Part shown: piece after piece, positions 7,850-15,308 of the stretch | Layout: every line of letters begins with the position of its first letter | Position numbering within the stretch: the stretch's first letter is position 1 | Source: Thermoanaerobacter sp049701115 | Lineage (GTDB): Bacteria; Bacillota; Thermoanaerobacteria; Thermoanaerobacterales; Thermoanaerobacteraceae | Direction of reading: 5' to 3' | DNA: 64,000 nucleotides | Assembly (NCBI RefSeq): GCF_049701115.1 | Contig: NZ_JBNATX010000003.1 | Span: 1 to 64,000, forward strand | Position numbers and translations under genes: made by a program | The notes under the pieces: model-generated | The model's database searches: none | What the model was told of the DNA's origin: nothing | The model's input: only the letters and a program-made list of their open reading frames with translations

Positions 7850-8596
7850 TTAGTAATTCACAATCTTTGCAAAATCCTCGGCCACAAGGCTGGCACCGCC
7901 AACCAAAGCCCCGTCTATATCGCTTTCTGCCATGAAACCAGAGATGTTATCCGGCTTCACACTTCCTCCATACTGTATTCTCACCATTTCAGACTTTTCC
8001 TTACCATAAAGTTCTGCTATTGTATTCCTTATAGCTTTTATAACTTCATTAGCATCCTGCGAAGTAGCATTCCTCCCGGTGCCTATTGCCCAAATAGGTT
8101 CGTACGCTATGACTACCTTCTCAATATCTTCATGAGATACACCTTCTAAAGCTTTTTTCACCTGTGTCAAGACAACCTCATATGTTTTACCCTCTTCTCT
8201 TTGAGCCAGGGACTCTCCAACACAGACAATCGGCTTTAATCCGTGATAAAGCGCTGATAACACTTTTCTGTTTACCATCTCATCTGTTTCGCCAAAATAC
8301 TGTCTTCTCTCTGAATGTCCTATCACTACATAGGTTACCCCTATCTCCTTCAACATGATAGGTGAAATTTCTCCTGTGTAGGCCCCTTTTTCTTCCCAGA
8401 ACATGTTTTGTGCTCCTAGCAATATATTAGTACCTTTTATGACTCTGGCAACTTCTGTCAAATCCACAAAAGGAGGGATAACTACAACCTCGGCTTTTGC
8501 ATCTTTTACCAGAGGAATTAATTCTTCTACCAACTTTACCGCTTCAGAAGGGGTCTTATGCATTTTCCAATTTCCTGCAATTATAGGCCTTCTCAA
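7850..8596 (-). CDS. tpiA: Triosephosphate isomerase
   Basis: TpiA interconverts dihydroxyacetone phosphate and glyceraldehyde 3-phosphate. The catalytic lysine (AGNWKMHK), histidine (VIGHSERR) and glutamate (VIAYEPIWAIGTG) are all present, as is the phosphate-gripping C-terminal loop (LVGGASL). I prefer a TTG start at 8594-8596: AAAGGGGTG lies about six bases upstream and the protein then begins directly at RRPIIAGNWK as in other TpiA proteins. An ATG eight codons further upstream has no ribosome site of its own and would overlap pgk. The chosen form has 248 residues and starts 13 bases after the pgk stop. Confidence 0.97.
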   Translation of the reverse strand: MRRPIIAGNWKMHKTPSEAVKLVEELIPLVKDAKAEVVVIPPFVDLTEVARVIKGTNILLGAQNMFWEEKGAYTGEISPIMLKEIGVTYVVIGHSERRQYFGETDEMVNRKVLSALYHGLKPIVCVGESLAQREEGKTYEVVLTQVKKALEGVSHEDIEKVVIAYEPIWAIGTGRNATSQDANEVIKAIRNTIAELYGKEKSEMVRIQYGGSVKPDNISGFMAESDIDGALVGGASLVAEDFAKIVNY

Positions 8597-8609
8597 AACA
8601 AACACCCCT

Positions 8610-9794
8610 TTACTTATCATTCAAAACATCAATTCCCGGCAGAACTTTCCCCTCTAAAAATTCCAATGAGGCACCCCCGCCAGTAGAAATGTGGGTGACT
8701 TTATCAGCATAACCAAGTTGTTCTATCGCAGCTGCAGAATCTCCTCCTCCTACTATTGTAGTACCTTTGCACTCACTCAAAGCTTTTGCGATAGCTTCTG
8801 TACCTTTGGCAAATTCAGGTATTTCAAAAACCCCCATTGGCCCATTCCATACCACTGTCATGGCATGCTTTATCACTTTTGAATATTCCTCTATTGTTTT
8901 AGGCCCGATGTCAACTCCTATTTGGTCTACTGGCATTTTGTCAATGTCAACCACTTCATAAGGTACCCCGGATTTTAACTCTTTCGCGACAACTGTATCA
9001 ACAGGAAGCATGAAATTTACACCCTTCTGCTTTGCTTTTTCCATTATTTCCTTTGCTAGTTCAATTTTATCCTCTTCTAAAAGAGATTTCCCTATTTCAT
9101 AACCCTTTGCCTTAATAAATGTATAAGCCATTCCACCGCCAATTAACAGGCTGTCCACTTTTTCCAGAAGATTTGTTATAACCCCAATTTTATCAGAAAC
9201 TTTAGCTCCACCTAAAATCGCTACAAAAGGTCTCTTAGGATTTTCCAGCGCTTCTCCCATTATAGACAGTTCTTTTTCAATTAAAAAACCTGCAACTGCT
9301 GGAAGATATTTGGCAACTCCTGCAGTAGAAGCATGAGCCCTATGAGCAGTGCCAAAAGCGTCATTTACGTATACATCTGCTAAAGATGCCAGCTCTTTTG
9401 CAAATTCAGGGTCATTCTTTTCCTCTTCTGCATGGAATCTAACATTTTCCAAAAGAAGAACTTCCCCTTCTTTTAAGGCCGCAGCCTTTGCCTTAGCATC
9501 ATCTCCAATCACATCTTCTGCCATAATTACAGGTTTTTTTAAAAGTTCAGACAGCCTTTTTGCAACCGGCTTTAAAGAGTAATCCGGATTGAATTTCCCC
9601 TTAGGTCTTCCTAGGTGAGATACCAGTATTACTTTTGCGTTGTGATTTATTAAATATTCAATGGTAGGAAGAGCTTCCCTTATGCGCCTGTCATCTGTTA
9701 TATTCTTATTTTCATCCATCGGCACGTTAAAATCTACTCTAACCAAAACTCTTTTTCCACTTACGTCTATGTCTCTCACCGTCTTCTTTTTCAT
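8610..9794 (-). CDS. pgk: Phosphoglycerate kinase
   Basis: Pgk makes ATP from 1,3-bisphosphoglycerate. The N-terminal substrate domain shows VRVDFNVP and VSHLGRPKG, the hinge region has GGAKVSDKIGV, and the C-terminal nucleotide domain has VWNGPMGVFE and GGGDSAAA. The 394 residues are normal for a bacterial monomeric Pgk. The gene follows gap at a 67-base gap that contains a strong hairpin, and is followed after 13 bases by tpiA. Transcription should come from the cggR promoter. Confidence 0.99.
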   Translation of the reverse strand: MKKKTVRDIDVSGKRVLVRVDFNVPMDENKNITDDRRIREALPTIEYLINHNAKVILVSHLGRPKGKFNPDYSLKPVAKRLSELLKKPVIMAEDVIGDDAKAKAAALKEGEVLLLENVRFHAEEEKNDPEFAKELASLADVYVNDAFGTAHRAHASTAGVAKYLPAVAGFLIEKELSIMGEALENPKRPFVAILGGAKVSDKIGVITNLLEKVDSLLIGGGMAYTFIKAKGYEIGKSLLEEDKIELAKEIMEKAKQKGVNFMLPVDTVVAKELKSGVPYEVVDIDKMPVDQIGVDIGPKTIEEYSKVIKHAMTVVWNGPMGVFEIPEFAKGTEAIAKALSECKGTTIVGGGDSAAAIEQLGYADKVTHISTGGGASLEFLEGKVLPGIDVLNDK

Positions 9795-9823
9795 TTCAAA
9801 AAACCTCCCCTATATTAGGATTT

Positions 9824-9855
9824 AAAGGTCCGGTCCTTTAAGGACGCGGACCTTT
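9824..9855 (-). other. Intercistronic hairpin between gap and pgk
   Basis: The arms AAAGGTCCG and CGGACCTTT (9824-9832 with 9847-9855) enclose a second palindrome, GTCCTT/AAGGAC, making one long stem. No T-run follows on the minus strand, so it is unlikely to be a terminator. It may stabilise the 3' end of a processed gap message or mark a cleavage site. Confidence 0.6.
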
Positions 9856-9861
9856 GTCCCG

Positions 9862-10869
9862 TTACATCCTTTCGGCTATATAAAGTGCCAGGTCTACAAC
9901 TCTGTTAGAATAACCCCACTCATTGTCGTACCAGGAAACAACTTTGACAAGTGTCCCCTCTACAACCATTGTAAGAGGTGCGTCTACTATTGAAGACCTG
10001 TCGTCTCCTTTGTAGTCCACAGATACCAGAGGTTCTTCTGAATATCCCAGTATTCCTTTCATATATGTCTCAGAAGCCTCTTTCATAGCGGCATTTACTT
10101 CTTCTACAGTGGTTGGAATTTCTACCTCAGCTACAAGATCTACAACAGAAACATTAGGCGTCGGAACTCTCATTGCAAAACCGTTCATCTTGCCTTTTAA
10201 CTCAGGAATCACCAAGTGAATAGCTTTTGCCGCACCAGTTGTGGTAGGTATTATTGAAACAGCTGCAGCTCTTGCCCTTCTCAAATCGCTGTGAGGAAGG
10301 TCCAATATTCTCTGGTCATTTGTATAAGAGTGAACTGTTGTCATCAAGCCTTTTTTAATGCGGAATTTATCATTTAACACCTTTGCAATAGGAGCTAGGC
10401 AGTTTGTTGTACAAGACGCATTGGAGATCACATGGTGATTTGCGGGGTCGTACATATGCTCATTTACACCCATCACAATTGTAACATCTTCATTTTTCGC
10501 AGGAGCTGTAATTATAACCTTCTTAGCCCCGCCCTGTATATGCTTTACAGCATCCTCTTTGTTAGTGAATCTTCCTGTAGACTCAATTACAATATCTACA
10601 CCCAAATCTCCCCAAGGCAATTTGCTCGGGTCTGTCTCCTTGAATATCTTTATCTCCTTCCCATTGACAATCAGAGAATCCTCGGTATAAGAAACTTCAC
10701 CTTCAAACTTGCCCAGTACAGAATCATATTTGAGAAGGTGAGCCAGTGTCTTAGCATCTGTCAAATCGTTGACAGCTACAAACTCAAGATCGGCATTTTT
10801 CTTTAATGCAGCTCTGAAAACATTCCTTCCTATTCTTCCAAAACCGTTAATTCCTACTCTAACACCCAT
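9862..10869 (-). CDS. gap: Glyceraldehyde-3-phosphate dehydrogenase
   Basis: This is the glycolytic, NAD-type GAPDH. The Rossmann motif GINGFGRIGRNVFR opens the protein, the catalytic cysteine is in SNASCTTNCLAP, and the histidine and C-terminal motifs (HSYTNDQ, SWYDNEWGYSNR) are intact over 335 residues. An AGGAGG site precedes the ATG. It directly follows cggR, from which it is separated by a small hairpin, as in the B. subtilis cggR-gapA operon. In that organism the hairpin region is where the message is cut so that gapA exceeds cggR; the same may apply here. Confidence 0.99.
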   Translation of the reverse strand: MGVRVGINGFGRIGRNVFRAALKKNADLEFVAVNDLTDAKTLAHLLKYDSVLGKFEGEVSYTEDSLIVNGKEIKIFKETDPSKLPWGDLGVDIVIESTGRFTNKEDAVKHIQGGAKKVIITAPAKNEDVTIVMGVNEHMYDPANHHVISNASCTTNCLAPIAKVLNDKFRIKKGLMTTVHSYTNDQRILDLPHSDLRRARAAAVSIIPTTTGAAKAIHLVIPELKGKMNGFAMRVPTPNVSVVDLVAEVEIPTTVEEVNAAMKEASETYMKGILGYSEEPLVSVDYKGDDRSSIVDAPLTMVVEGTLVKVVSWYDNEWGYSNRVVDLALYIAERM

Positions 10870-10895
10870 TATGTACTCCTCCTTGTTAGTTTTTT

Positions 10896-10916
10896 AAACA
10901 CCCTATTCAGGTGTTT
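10896..10916 (-). other. Hairpin between cggR and gap
   Basis: On the minus strand AAACACC (10910-10916) pairs with GGTGTTT (10896-10902), and TAAAAAAC follows rather than T residues. The stem abuts the cggR stop codon and precedes the gap ribosome site. By analogy with B. subtilis it could protect the gap message after cleavage near the 3' end of cggR; that is inference. Confidence 0.5.
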
Positions 10917-11939
10917 TTATACCATCTTTAGAATCTCAAAAGCAGCTCCCTCGTCGGTCACAAGAACCTTCACATTTCCACTCCTGCAGGTAGCTAAAAT
11001 AGCTTCCGCCTTGCTCTTTCCACCAGAGACACCTATAAGATGTTTCACCGCCTTTAAGTCATCTATCGTAAGGAAAATACTAGGTGTCGCGTATACTATT
11101 TTCCCCTCTCTATCAAAATAATATCCTAGGCTCTCCGCTACTGCTCCCTTTTCCTTCAAGAACTGTCTCGTAGATTGAGGAAGATTTCTCCTTTCAGCCA
11201 TTACATCAGCTCTACCTATCCCAAAGATAAGGATATTCGCTTTTTTCAGTATATCAACTACCTCTTTTATATCAGGCTCTTTCATAAGGCTTTGTACTGC
11301 TTCTTTGCTCAAATGATCCGGTACATGCAACATTTTATAGGTACCACCGAGTTTTTTCGCAAGAATAGAAGCTATCGTATTTGCTTGCTTTTCAACTTCC
11401 CTACCTAAACCTCCCCTTGCAGGAACCACTACTATGTTGGATTGACTGTACAGTTGAGGCATTCCGCTAGCCACTTCTAAAACAGTAGAACCTCCTGTTA
11501 AAGCTATAATGCTGTTATATTCAATTATTTCAGTCAGATAGTTGGCAGCGGATTTACCAAGCTCTTTTTTCACCATCGGGTCTTCTTCAGCATTTCCAGG
11601 AATGAGGATGACTTTTTGAACGCCTAACTTCTCCTCCAGTATTTTTTCAACATTATTAAGCCCTTTTAGCTGATGTATAAAGTCTTTTAGACTTTCTATA
11701 AGTTCTTCCCCTTCCTTTGTAACAGTCATACCTACTGGATTAATGTCTATAAGACCTTGGGATTTTAAAAAACTGACTTCGGTTCGTATTATCCTTTCTC
11801 CTAAATTTAGCTGGTGGGAAAGAGCACGACGCCCAATAGGCTGGTTGAAATAGATATTCCGCATTATAGCATACCTTTTTTCCAGGAGTTCGATGAGTTC
11901 TGGCACTATCTTTTGTTGCAAGGCAATTATATCCTTCAT
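10917..11939 (-). CDS. cggR: Central glycolytic genes regulator CggR
   Basis: CggR is a SorC/DeoR-type repressor that shuts off the lower glycolytic operon and is released by fructose 1,6-bisphosphate. The N-terminal helix-turn-helix spans about residues 35-60 (GRRALSHQLNLGERIIRTEVSFLKSQ). The sugar-binding domain shows ALTGGSTVLEVA, VVPARGGLG and the C-terminal IGVSGGKSKAEAI. At 340 residues it matches Bacillus CggR. It is the first gene of the operon it should control, with a candidate operator and promoter in the 118 bases upstream, consistent with autoregulation. Confidence 0.96.
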   Translation of the reverse strand: MKDIIALQQKIVPELIELLEKRYAIMRNIYFNQPIGRRALSHQLNLGERIIRTEVSFLKSQGLIDINPVGMTVTKEGEELIESLKDFIHQLKGLNNVEKILEEKLGVQKVILIPGNAEEDPMVKKELGKSAANYLTEIIEYNSIIALTGGSTVLEVASGMPQLYSQSNIVVVPARGGLGREVEKQANTIASILAKKLGGTYKMLHVPDHLSKEAVQSLMKEPDIKEVVDILKKANILIFGIGRADVMAERRNLPQSTRQFLKEKGAVAESLGYYFDREGKIVYATPSIFLTIDDLKAVKHLIGVSGGKSKAEAILATCRSGNVKVLVTDEGAAFEILKMV

Positions 11940-11956
11940 GTCTTTTCCCTCTTCAG

Positions 11957-11991
11957 GACACTCACCGTCCCGTTATTCTTTAAATGTCCCG
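11957..11991 (-). promoter_or_regulatory. Candidate CggR operator
   Basis: Read on the minus strand there are two CGGGAC half-sites 19 bases apart (11986-11991 and 11967-11972). The second is followed after exactly six bases by TGTC (11957-11960), fitting the B. subtilis CggR pattern CGGGAC-N6-TGTC. The first copy has AGAA where TGTC is expected. The site lies downstream of the promoter, as in B. subtilis. Confidence 0.8.
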
Positions 11992-12019
11992 CCATTTATA
12001 AAAATAACTTACATGAACT

Positions 12020-12048
12020 ATTTTATACTAATTTCAAAGCTTTTTCAA
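12020..12048 (-). promoter_or_regulatory. Promoter of the cggR glycolytic operon
   Basis: On the minus strand TTGAAA (12043-12048) and TAAAAT (12020-12025) are separated by 17 bases. The predicted start lies about 20 bases before the CggR operator. Confidence 0.75.
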
Positions 12049-12057
12049 TAGAAAAAC

Positions 12058-13413
12058 TCAATATCTTTTTCTTTTAAGAGTAGAAGGAATGTTGCACTCC
12101 TCTCTATATTTTGCCACGGTCCGCCTAGAAATATTTATATTTTTTTCTTTTAAAATTTCTGCTATTTTCTGGTCGCTCAGAGGATTAGCCGGGTCTTCTT
12201 CTTCTATCAGCTTTTTAATCAGATTTTTAACAGTCTCTGCAGAAAATTCCCTTCCATTCTGTCCTAAAAAACCGGATTGGAAGAAAAACTTGAGCTCGAA
12301 AGTTCCTCTAGGAGTTTCCACGTATTTGCCATTTATTGCTCTACTCACGGTGGATTCATGTATTCCCAATATGTCAGCAACTTGTTTTTGAGTAAGAGGT
12401 TTTAGATAGTTTATCCCCTTATCTAAAAATTCCCTCTGAAGATCCACTATTGCTTTTACAACCCTATAAAGGGTCTCTTTTCTGCTTTCTATACTTTTTA
12501 TAAGCCATATTGCCGATTGCAGTTTAGAGGTTATATATTTTTTAGCATCTTCATCAGAACTTTCCAATATAGAATAGTAATAACTGTTTATGCGCAACCT
12601 TGGAATATTAGAATCGTTTATTAATACTACATACTCTCCATCCCTTTTTATAACTTCTACATCAGGGACAATATATCCCTCTGATTCCTCTGAAAAAGCA
12701 TTTCCCGGTTTGGGATTCAACTTTTTTATGAGGTCTACTGCTCTTTGTACCTCTTTCACAGAAACATTGTAAAGCTTCGCTAAATAAGAATACCTTCCAT
12801 CTGCAATGTCTTCCAAATGTTTTTCAACAATTTCTTTTACAAGACCTCTATAGTTTCCCTGAGAAATCAACTGAAGCCTCAAACATTCTTTAAGATTTCG
12901 CGCTCCTACACCAGGAGGGTCAAAAGATTGAGCAACAGCCAATGCTTCCAAAACTTCTTCTTCGGTACAACCTAGTATTTGGGCAATTTCCCCTACTTCT
13001 TCTTTTAAGTAACCACTGGGAGTTAGGCTAAAAATTATATATTCGCATATTTTGCGAATTCTAGCAGGAACAGGAGTTATATATAGCTGAAAAAGAAGAT
13101 GATCGCTTAAGGTAGGTTTTTTAGATAAAAAATTCTCATAGCTTACTTCATCTATCTCCTCATCATCAGAATCCCCGTAATAGAACCTCTCCTCCATTTC
13201 CCTCACATTTCTTACTAATTCCTTTACATCAAACGAATACATCTCTTCTTCTACTTCTTCTCGTTCAAGAAGAGGATTTGTTTCTAATTCCTGTTGTATC
13301 AGCTCATTAAGTTCCAGTGCATTTAACTGCAAAATTTCAATCGCTTGTTTTAGTTCCGGTGTCATTATTAACTTTTGGGTTTGCTGAAGTCTAAGGTCAA
13401 ATTCCATCTTCAT
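12058..13413 (-). CDS. rpoN: RNA polymerase sigma-54 factor RpoN
   Basis: Sigma-54 directs RNA polymerase to -24/-12 promoters that need an AAA+ activator. The glutamine- and leucine-rich activator-contact region I is at the N-terminus (LRLQQTQKLIMTPELKQAI), core-binding and helix-turn-helix segments follow, and the C-terminal RpoN box reads ISRRTVAKYREE. The 451 residues are complete. GAGGGTG lies seven bases before the chosen ATG. The gene is upstream of cggR, the same neighbourhood as sigL near the gapA region in many Firmicutes, but here it has its own promoter. No partner activator is in the window. Confidence 0.97.
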   Translation of the reverse strand: MKMEFDLRLQQTQKLIMTPELKQAIEILQLNALELNELIQQELETNPLLEREEVEEEMYSFDVKELVRNVREMEERFYYGDSDDEEIDEVSYENFLSKKPTLSDHLLFQLYITPVPARIRKICEYIIFSLTPSGYLKEEVGEIAQILGCTEEEVLEALAVAQSFDPPGVGARNLKECLRLQLISQGNYRGLVKEIVEKHLEDIADGRYSYLAKLYNVSVKEVQRAVDLIKKLNPKPGNAFSEESEGYIVPDVEVIKRDGEYVVLINDSNIPRLRINSYYYSILESSDEDAKKYITSKLQSAIWLIKSIESRKETLYRVVKAIVDLQREFLDKGINYLKPLTQKQVADILGIHESTVSRAINGKYVETPRGTFELKFFFQSGFLGQNGREFSAETVKNLIKKLIEEEDPANPLSDQKIAEILKEKNINISRRTVAKYREECNIPSTLKRKRY

Positions 13414-13480
13414 ACCAATGCACCCTCAATCCCATCCCACATCTCAATTTAACCTACTAAATAGATGAAGCTTTTTTTAT

Positions 13481-13506
13481 ATTATATCATATTTAAACGT
13501 TTAAAT
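13481..13506 (-). promoter_or_regulatory. rpoN promoter with embedded palindrome
   Basis: A consensus -10 TATAAT (minus strand, 13481-13486) lies about 70 bases before rpoN. A perfect 16-bp palindrome, ATTTAAACGTTTAAAT (13491-13506), occupies the spacer and part of the weak -35 region. The central CG dyad resembles operators of LacI-family repressors, so the palindrome is a candidate binding site. Confidence 0.5.
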
Positions 13507-13528
13507 AAATAAAAAGAAAAGGAAAATC

Positions 13529-13801
13529 TCAATAAATGCGAAAATCCTTGTACTGCCCCTTATATTCCGACCATCTTTCTTCTACATTTTCCACTCTTGC
13601 CCATCTAAGACCAGTCTTTATAAAATGTATAAGTTCCTTTATGCTCTCTTCATCCCCCTCTGCTACTACTTCCACACTCCCATCATAGAGATTCTCTGCA
13701 TATCCTGTAAGTCCAAGAGACGTGGCTTTTTGATATACAGAATATCTGAGCCCCACCCCCTGAACATGGCCGGTTATCCTCAAGTGAACAGTCTTTTTCA
13801 T
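13529..13801 (-). CDS. acyP: Acylphosphatase
   Basis: Acylphosphatase hydrolyses carboxyl-phosphate bonds such as acetyl phosphate or 1,3-bisphosphoglycerate. The catalytic arginine (R19 in GHVQGVGLRY) and asparagine (N37 in GYAENLYDGSVEV) are present in a 90-residue protein, the usual size. It starts four bases after the HAD phosphatase gene and is likely co-transcribed with it. The FF normally found before the arginine is replaced by GL, a minor variation. Confidence 0.95.
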   Translation of the reverse strand: MKKTVHLRITGHVQGVGLRYSVYQKATSLGLTGYAENLYDGSVEVVAEGDEESIKELIHFIKTGLRWARVENVEERWSEYKGQYKDFRIY

Positions 13802-13805
13802 ATTC

Positions 13806-14651
13806 TTACTCCCCTCTTTCAGTATTCAATATGAATTTCTCAATGACATGCTTTACCCCATCCTCCATGTTTGACTTTGTAATATAATCCGCAGCCTTTT
13901 TCACTTCATCAATCGCATTTTCCATTGCTACGCCCAATCCTGCAAATTTAATCATTTCTAAATCATTCTCGCTATCACCTATAGCTATCATCTCTTCCCT
14001 CGATATTCCTAAATATCCCCCGAGAATCTCTAAAGCCCTTCCTTTACTGACACCTTTATTCATTATCTCAATATTATCTACATAAGAACTTGTAATCTGC
14101 ACCTCTAATCTTTCTGAAACTTCTTTTCTTATTTTAGCAAGAATATCAACATCATCGTTAAAAACTATCACTTTTAAAATCCTATCTTTTAACCTATCTG
14201 CCTCTTCTAATGGATTGTTTATTTCTTCGACTTCCACTTTTATTTCTGTCTTTAGAAGTTTATTCCACTCTGCATATCTCTGAAACTTATTTGTAATTTC
14301 TGGCGTATAAACAGTAGTATCACTTATCAGCTGAAAATACGTACCGTATTTTTGGCAAATCTTTATGACTTCTATCATATTATCATAGTCTAAAATACTT
14401 TCATAAATAGTGTTATTTTCTGGATCTCTTATCAAAGCACCATTACTTGCAATGATATACGTCCTAAAACCTATCATATCTGCGTAAGCATATGCTGAGG
14501 CAAACACTCTTCCCGTTGCAATTACCACGTATACCCCCTTTTCTCTCGCTCTGTGAAGGGCTTTTATATTCTCCTCCGAGATAGTCTTATCATGCCTTAA
14601 AAGTGTATCGTCCATATCAATGGCAATGAGCTTATACTGCACTTTTTTCAA
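13806..14651 (-). CDS. Cof-type HAD-superfamily phosphatase
   Basis: This is a Cof/YcsE-type haloacid-dehalogenase-superfamily hydrolase with a C2B cap, probably acting on sugar phosphates or flavin/pyridoxal phosphates. Motif I is DMDDTLLR at residue 11, motif II is VIATGR, and motifs III and IV appear as the lysine in GVSKGRALEIL and GDSENDLEM. The 281 residues are normal. Its exact substrate cannot be read from sequence. It forms an operon with acylphosphatase and is divergent from the perR-like gene. Confidence 0.93.
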   Translation of the reverse strand: MKKVQYKLIAIDMDDTLLRHDKTISEENIKALHRAREKGVYVVIATGRVFASAYAYADMIGFRTYIIASNGALIRDPENNTIYESILDYDNMIEVIKICQKYGTYFQLISDTTVYTPEITNKFQRYAEWNKLLKTEIKVEVEEINNPLEEADRLKDRILKVIVFNDDVDILAKIRKEVSERLEVQITSSYVDNIEIMNKGVSKGRALEILGGYLGISREEMIAIGDSENDLEMIKFAGLGVAMENAIDEVKKAADYITKSNMEDGVKHVIEKFILNTERGE

Positions 14652-14730
14652 CTCCTTTTGTTATTCTGTTCAATTATTATTATACCTTATTTAAAAATTT
14701 CAGTCGATATGCTTTCCTAAATAAAAAAGA

Positions 14731-14759
14731 TTGACACTATTTAAAAATAGGGATATAAT
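14731..14759 (+). promoter_or_regulatory. Consensus promoter and palindrome of perR
   Basis: TTGACA (14731-14736) and TATAAT (14754-14759) are both perfect and are separated by 17 bases. The spacer holds the inverted repeat CTATTT-AA-AAATAG (14737-14750). A site in this position could be the operator for autorepression by the encoded Fur-family protein. It differs from the known Bacillus Per box, so the link is inference. Confidence 0.8.
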
Positions 14760-14815
14760 AAAAAGACGAAATATTAAGAAAGAAAAATTATTTTTTATGG
14801 ATTGGAGTGATAATT

Positions 14816-15238
14816 ATGGAGGAAATTACTGCTCTTCTAAAACAAAAGGGACTTAAAGTCACCCCACAGCGTCTTGCCATACTCAATTTCCTTATGAATA
14901 CAAAAGAACATCCCACCGCTGAAACCATTTACAAGAAATTAGTCTCGGATTTTCCTACCATGAGCCTTGCCACAGTGTATAAAACATTGGAAGTCTTAAA
15001 AGAAACAGGCTTAATACAGGAATTAAATGTAGGAGAGGGCAGTTTCAGGTATGATGCAAAAACTTCTCCTCATCCGCATTTGGTCTGTATAAGCTGTGGA
15101 AAAGTAGAAGACATGGATGAAAACATGTTCAAGGATCTTCTTCAAGAAGTCCAAAAATATACTGACTATAAGCTGGTAGAGCAACGACTTTATTTTTATG
15201 GATATTGCCCCGCCTGTCAGAAAAAAATGAATAATTAA
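14816..15238 (+). CDS. perR: Fur-family peroxide-type regulator (PerR-like)
   Basis: A Fur-family metal-dependent repressor with a winged helix at about residues 10-70 (TPQRLAIL, ATVYKTLEVL). Structural zinc cysteines are in CISC (91-94) and CPAC (131-134). The regulatory metal set matches PerR more than Fur: H32, D80, H86, H88 and D99, where PerR uses aspartate at the last position. PerR senses hydrogen peroxide by iron-catalysed histidine oxidation. The ATG at 14816 is preferred over an upstream GTG because TTGGAG lies eight bases before it; the protein has 140 residues. It stands alone and ends at a long inverted repeat. Confidence 0.85.
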   Translation: MEEITALLKQKGLKVTPQRLAILNFLMNTKEHPTAETIYKKLVSDFPTMSLATVYKTLEVLKETGLIQELNVGEGSFRYDAKTSPHPHLVCISCGKVEDMDENMFKDLLQEVQKYTDYKLVEQRLYFYGYCPACQKKMNN

Positions 15239-15252
15239 GTACTTTTTAAATT

Positions 15253-15307
15253 AAGTGGCATTTTGTGTTAATGCTATAGAAGTGCATTTATACACAAAAT
15301 GCCACTT
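15253..15307. repeat. Dispersed long inverted repeat, copy A
   Basis: The left arm begins AAGTGGCATTTTGTGT and the right arm ends ACACAAAATGCCACTT, with a nine-base loop region between inner GCATT-type arms. It separates the convergent perR and vanW-type genes and has T-runs on one side, so it can act as a bidirectional terminator. The arms are nearly identical to copy B at 56566-56620 and to the single arm at 25638. Confidence 0.85.
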
Positions 15308-15308
15308 T

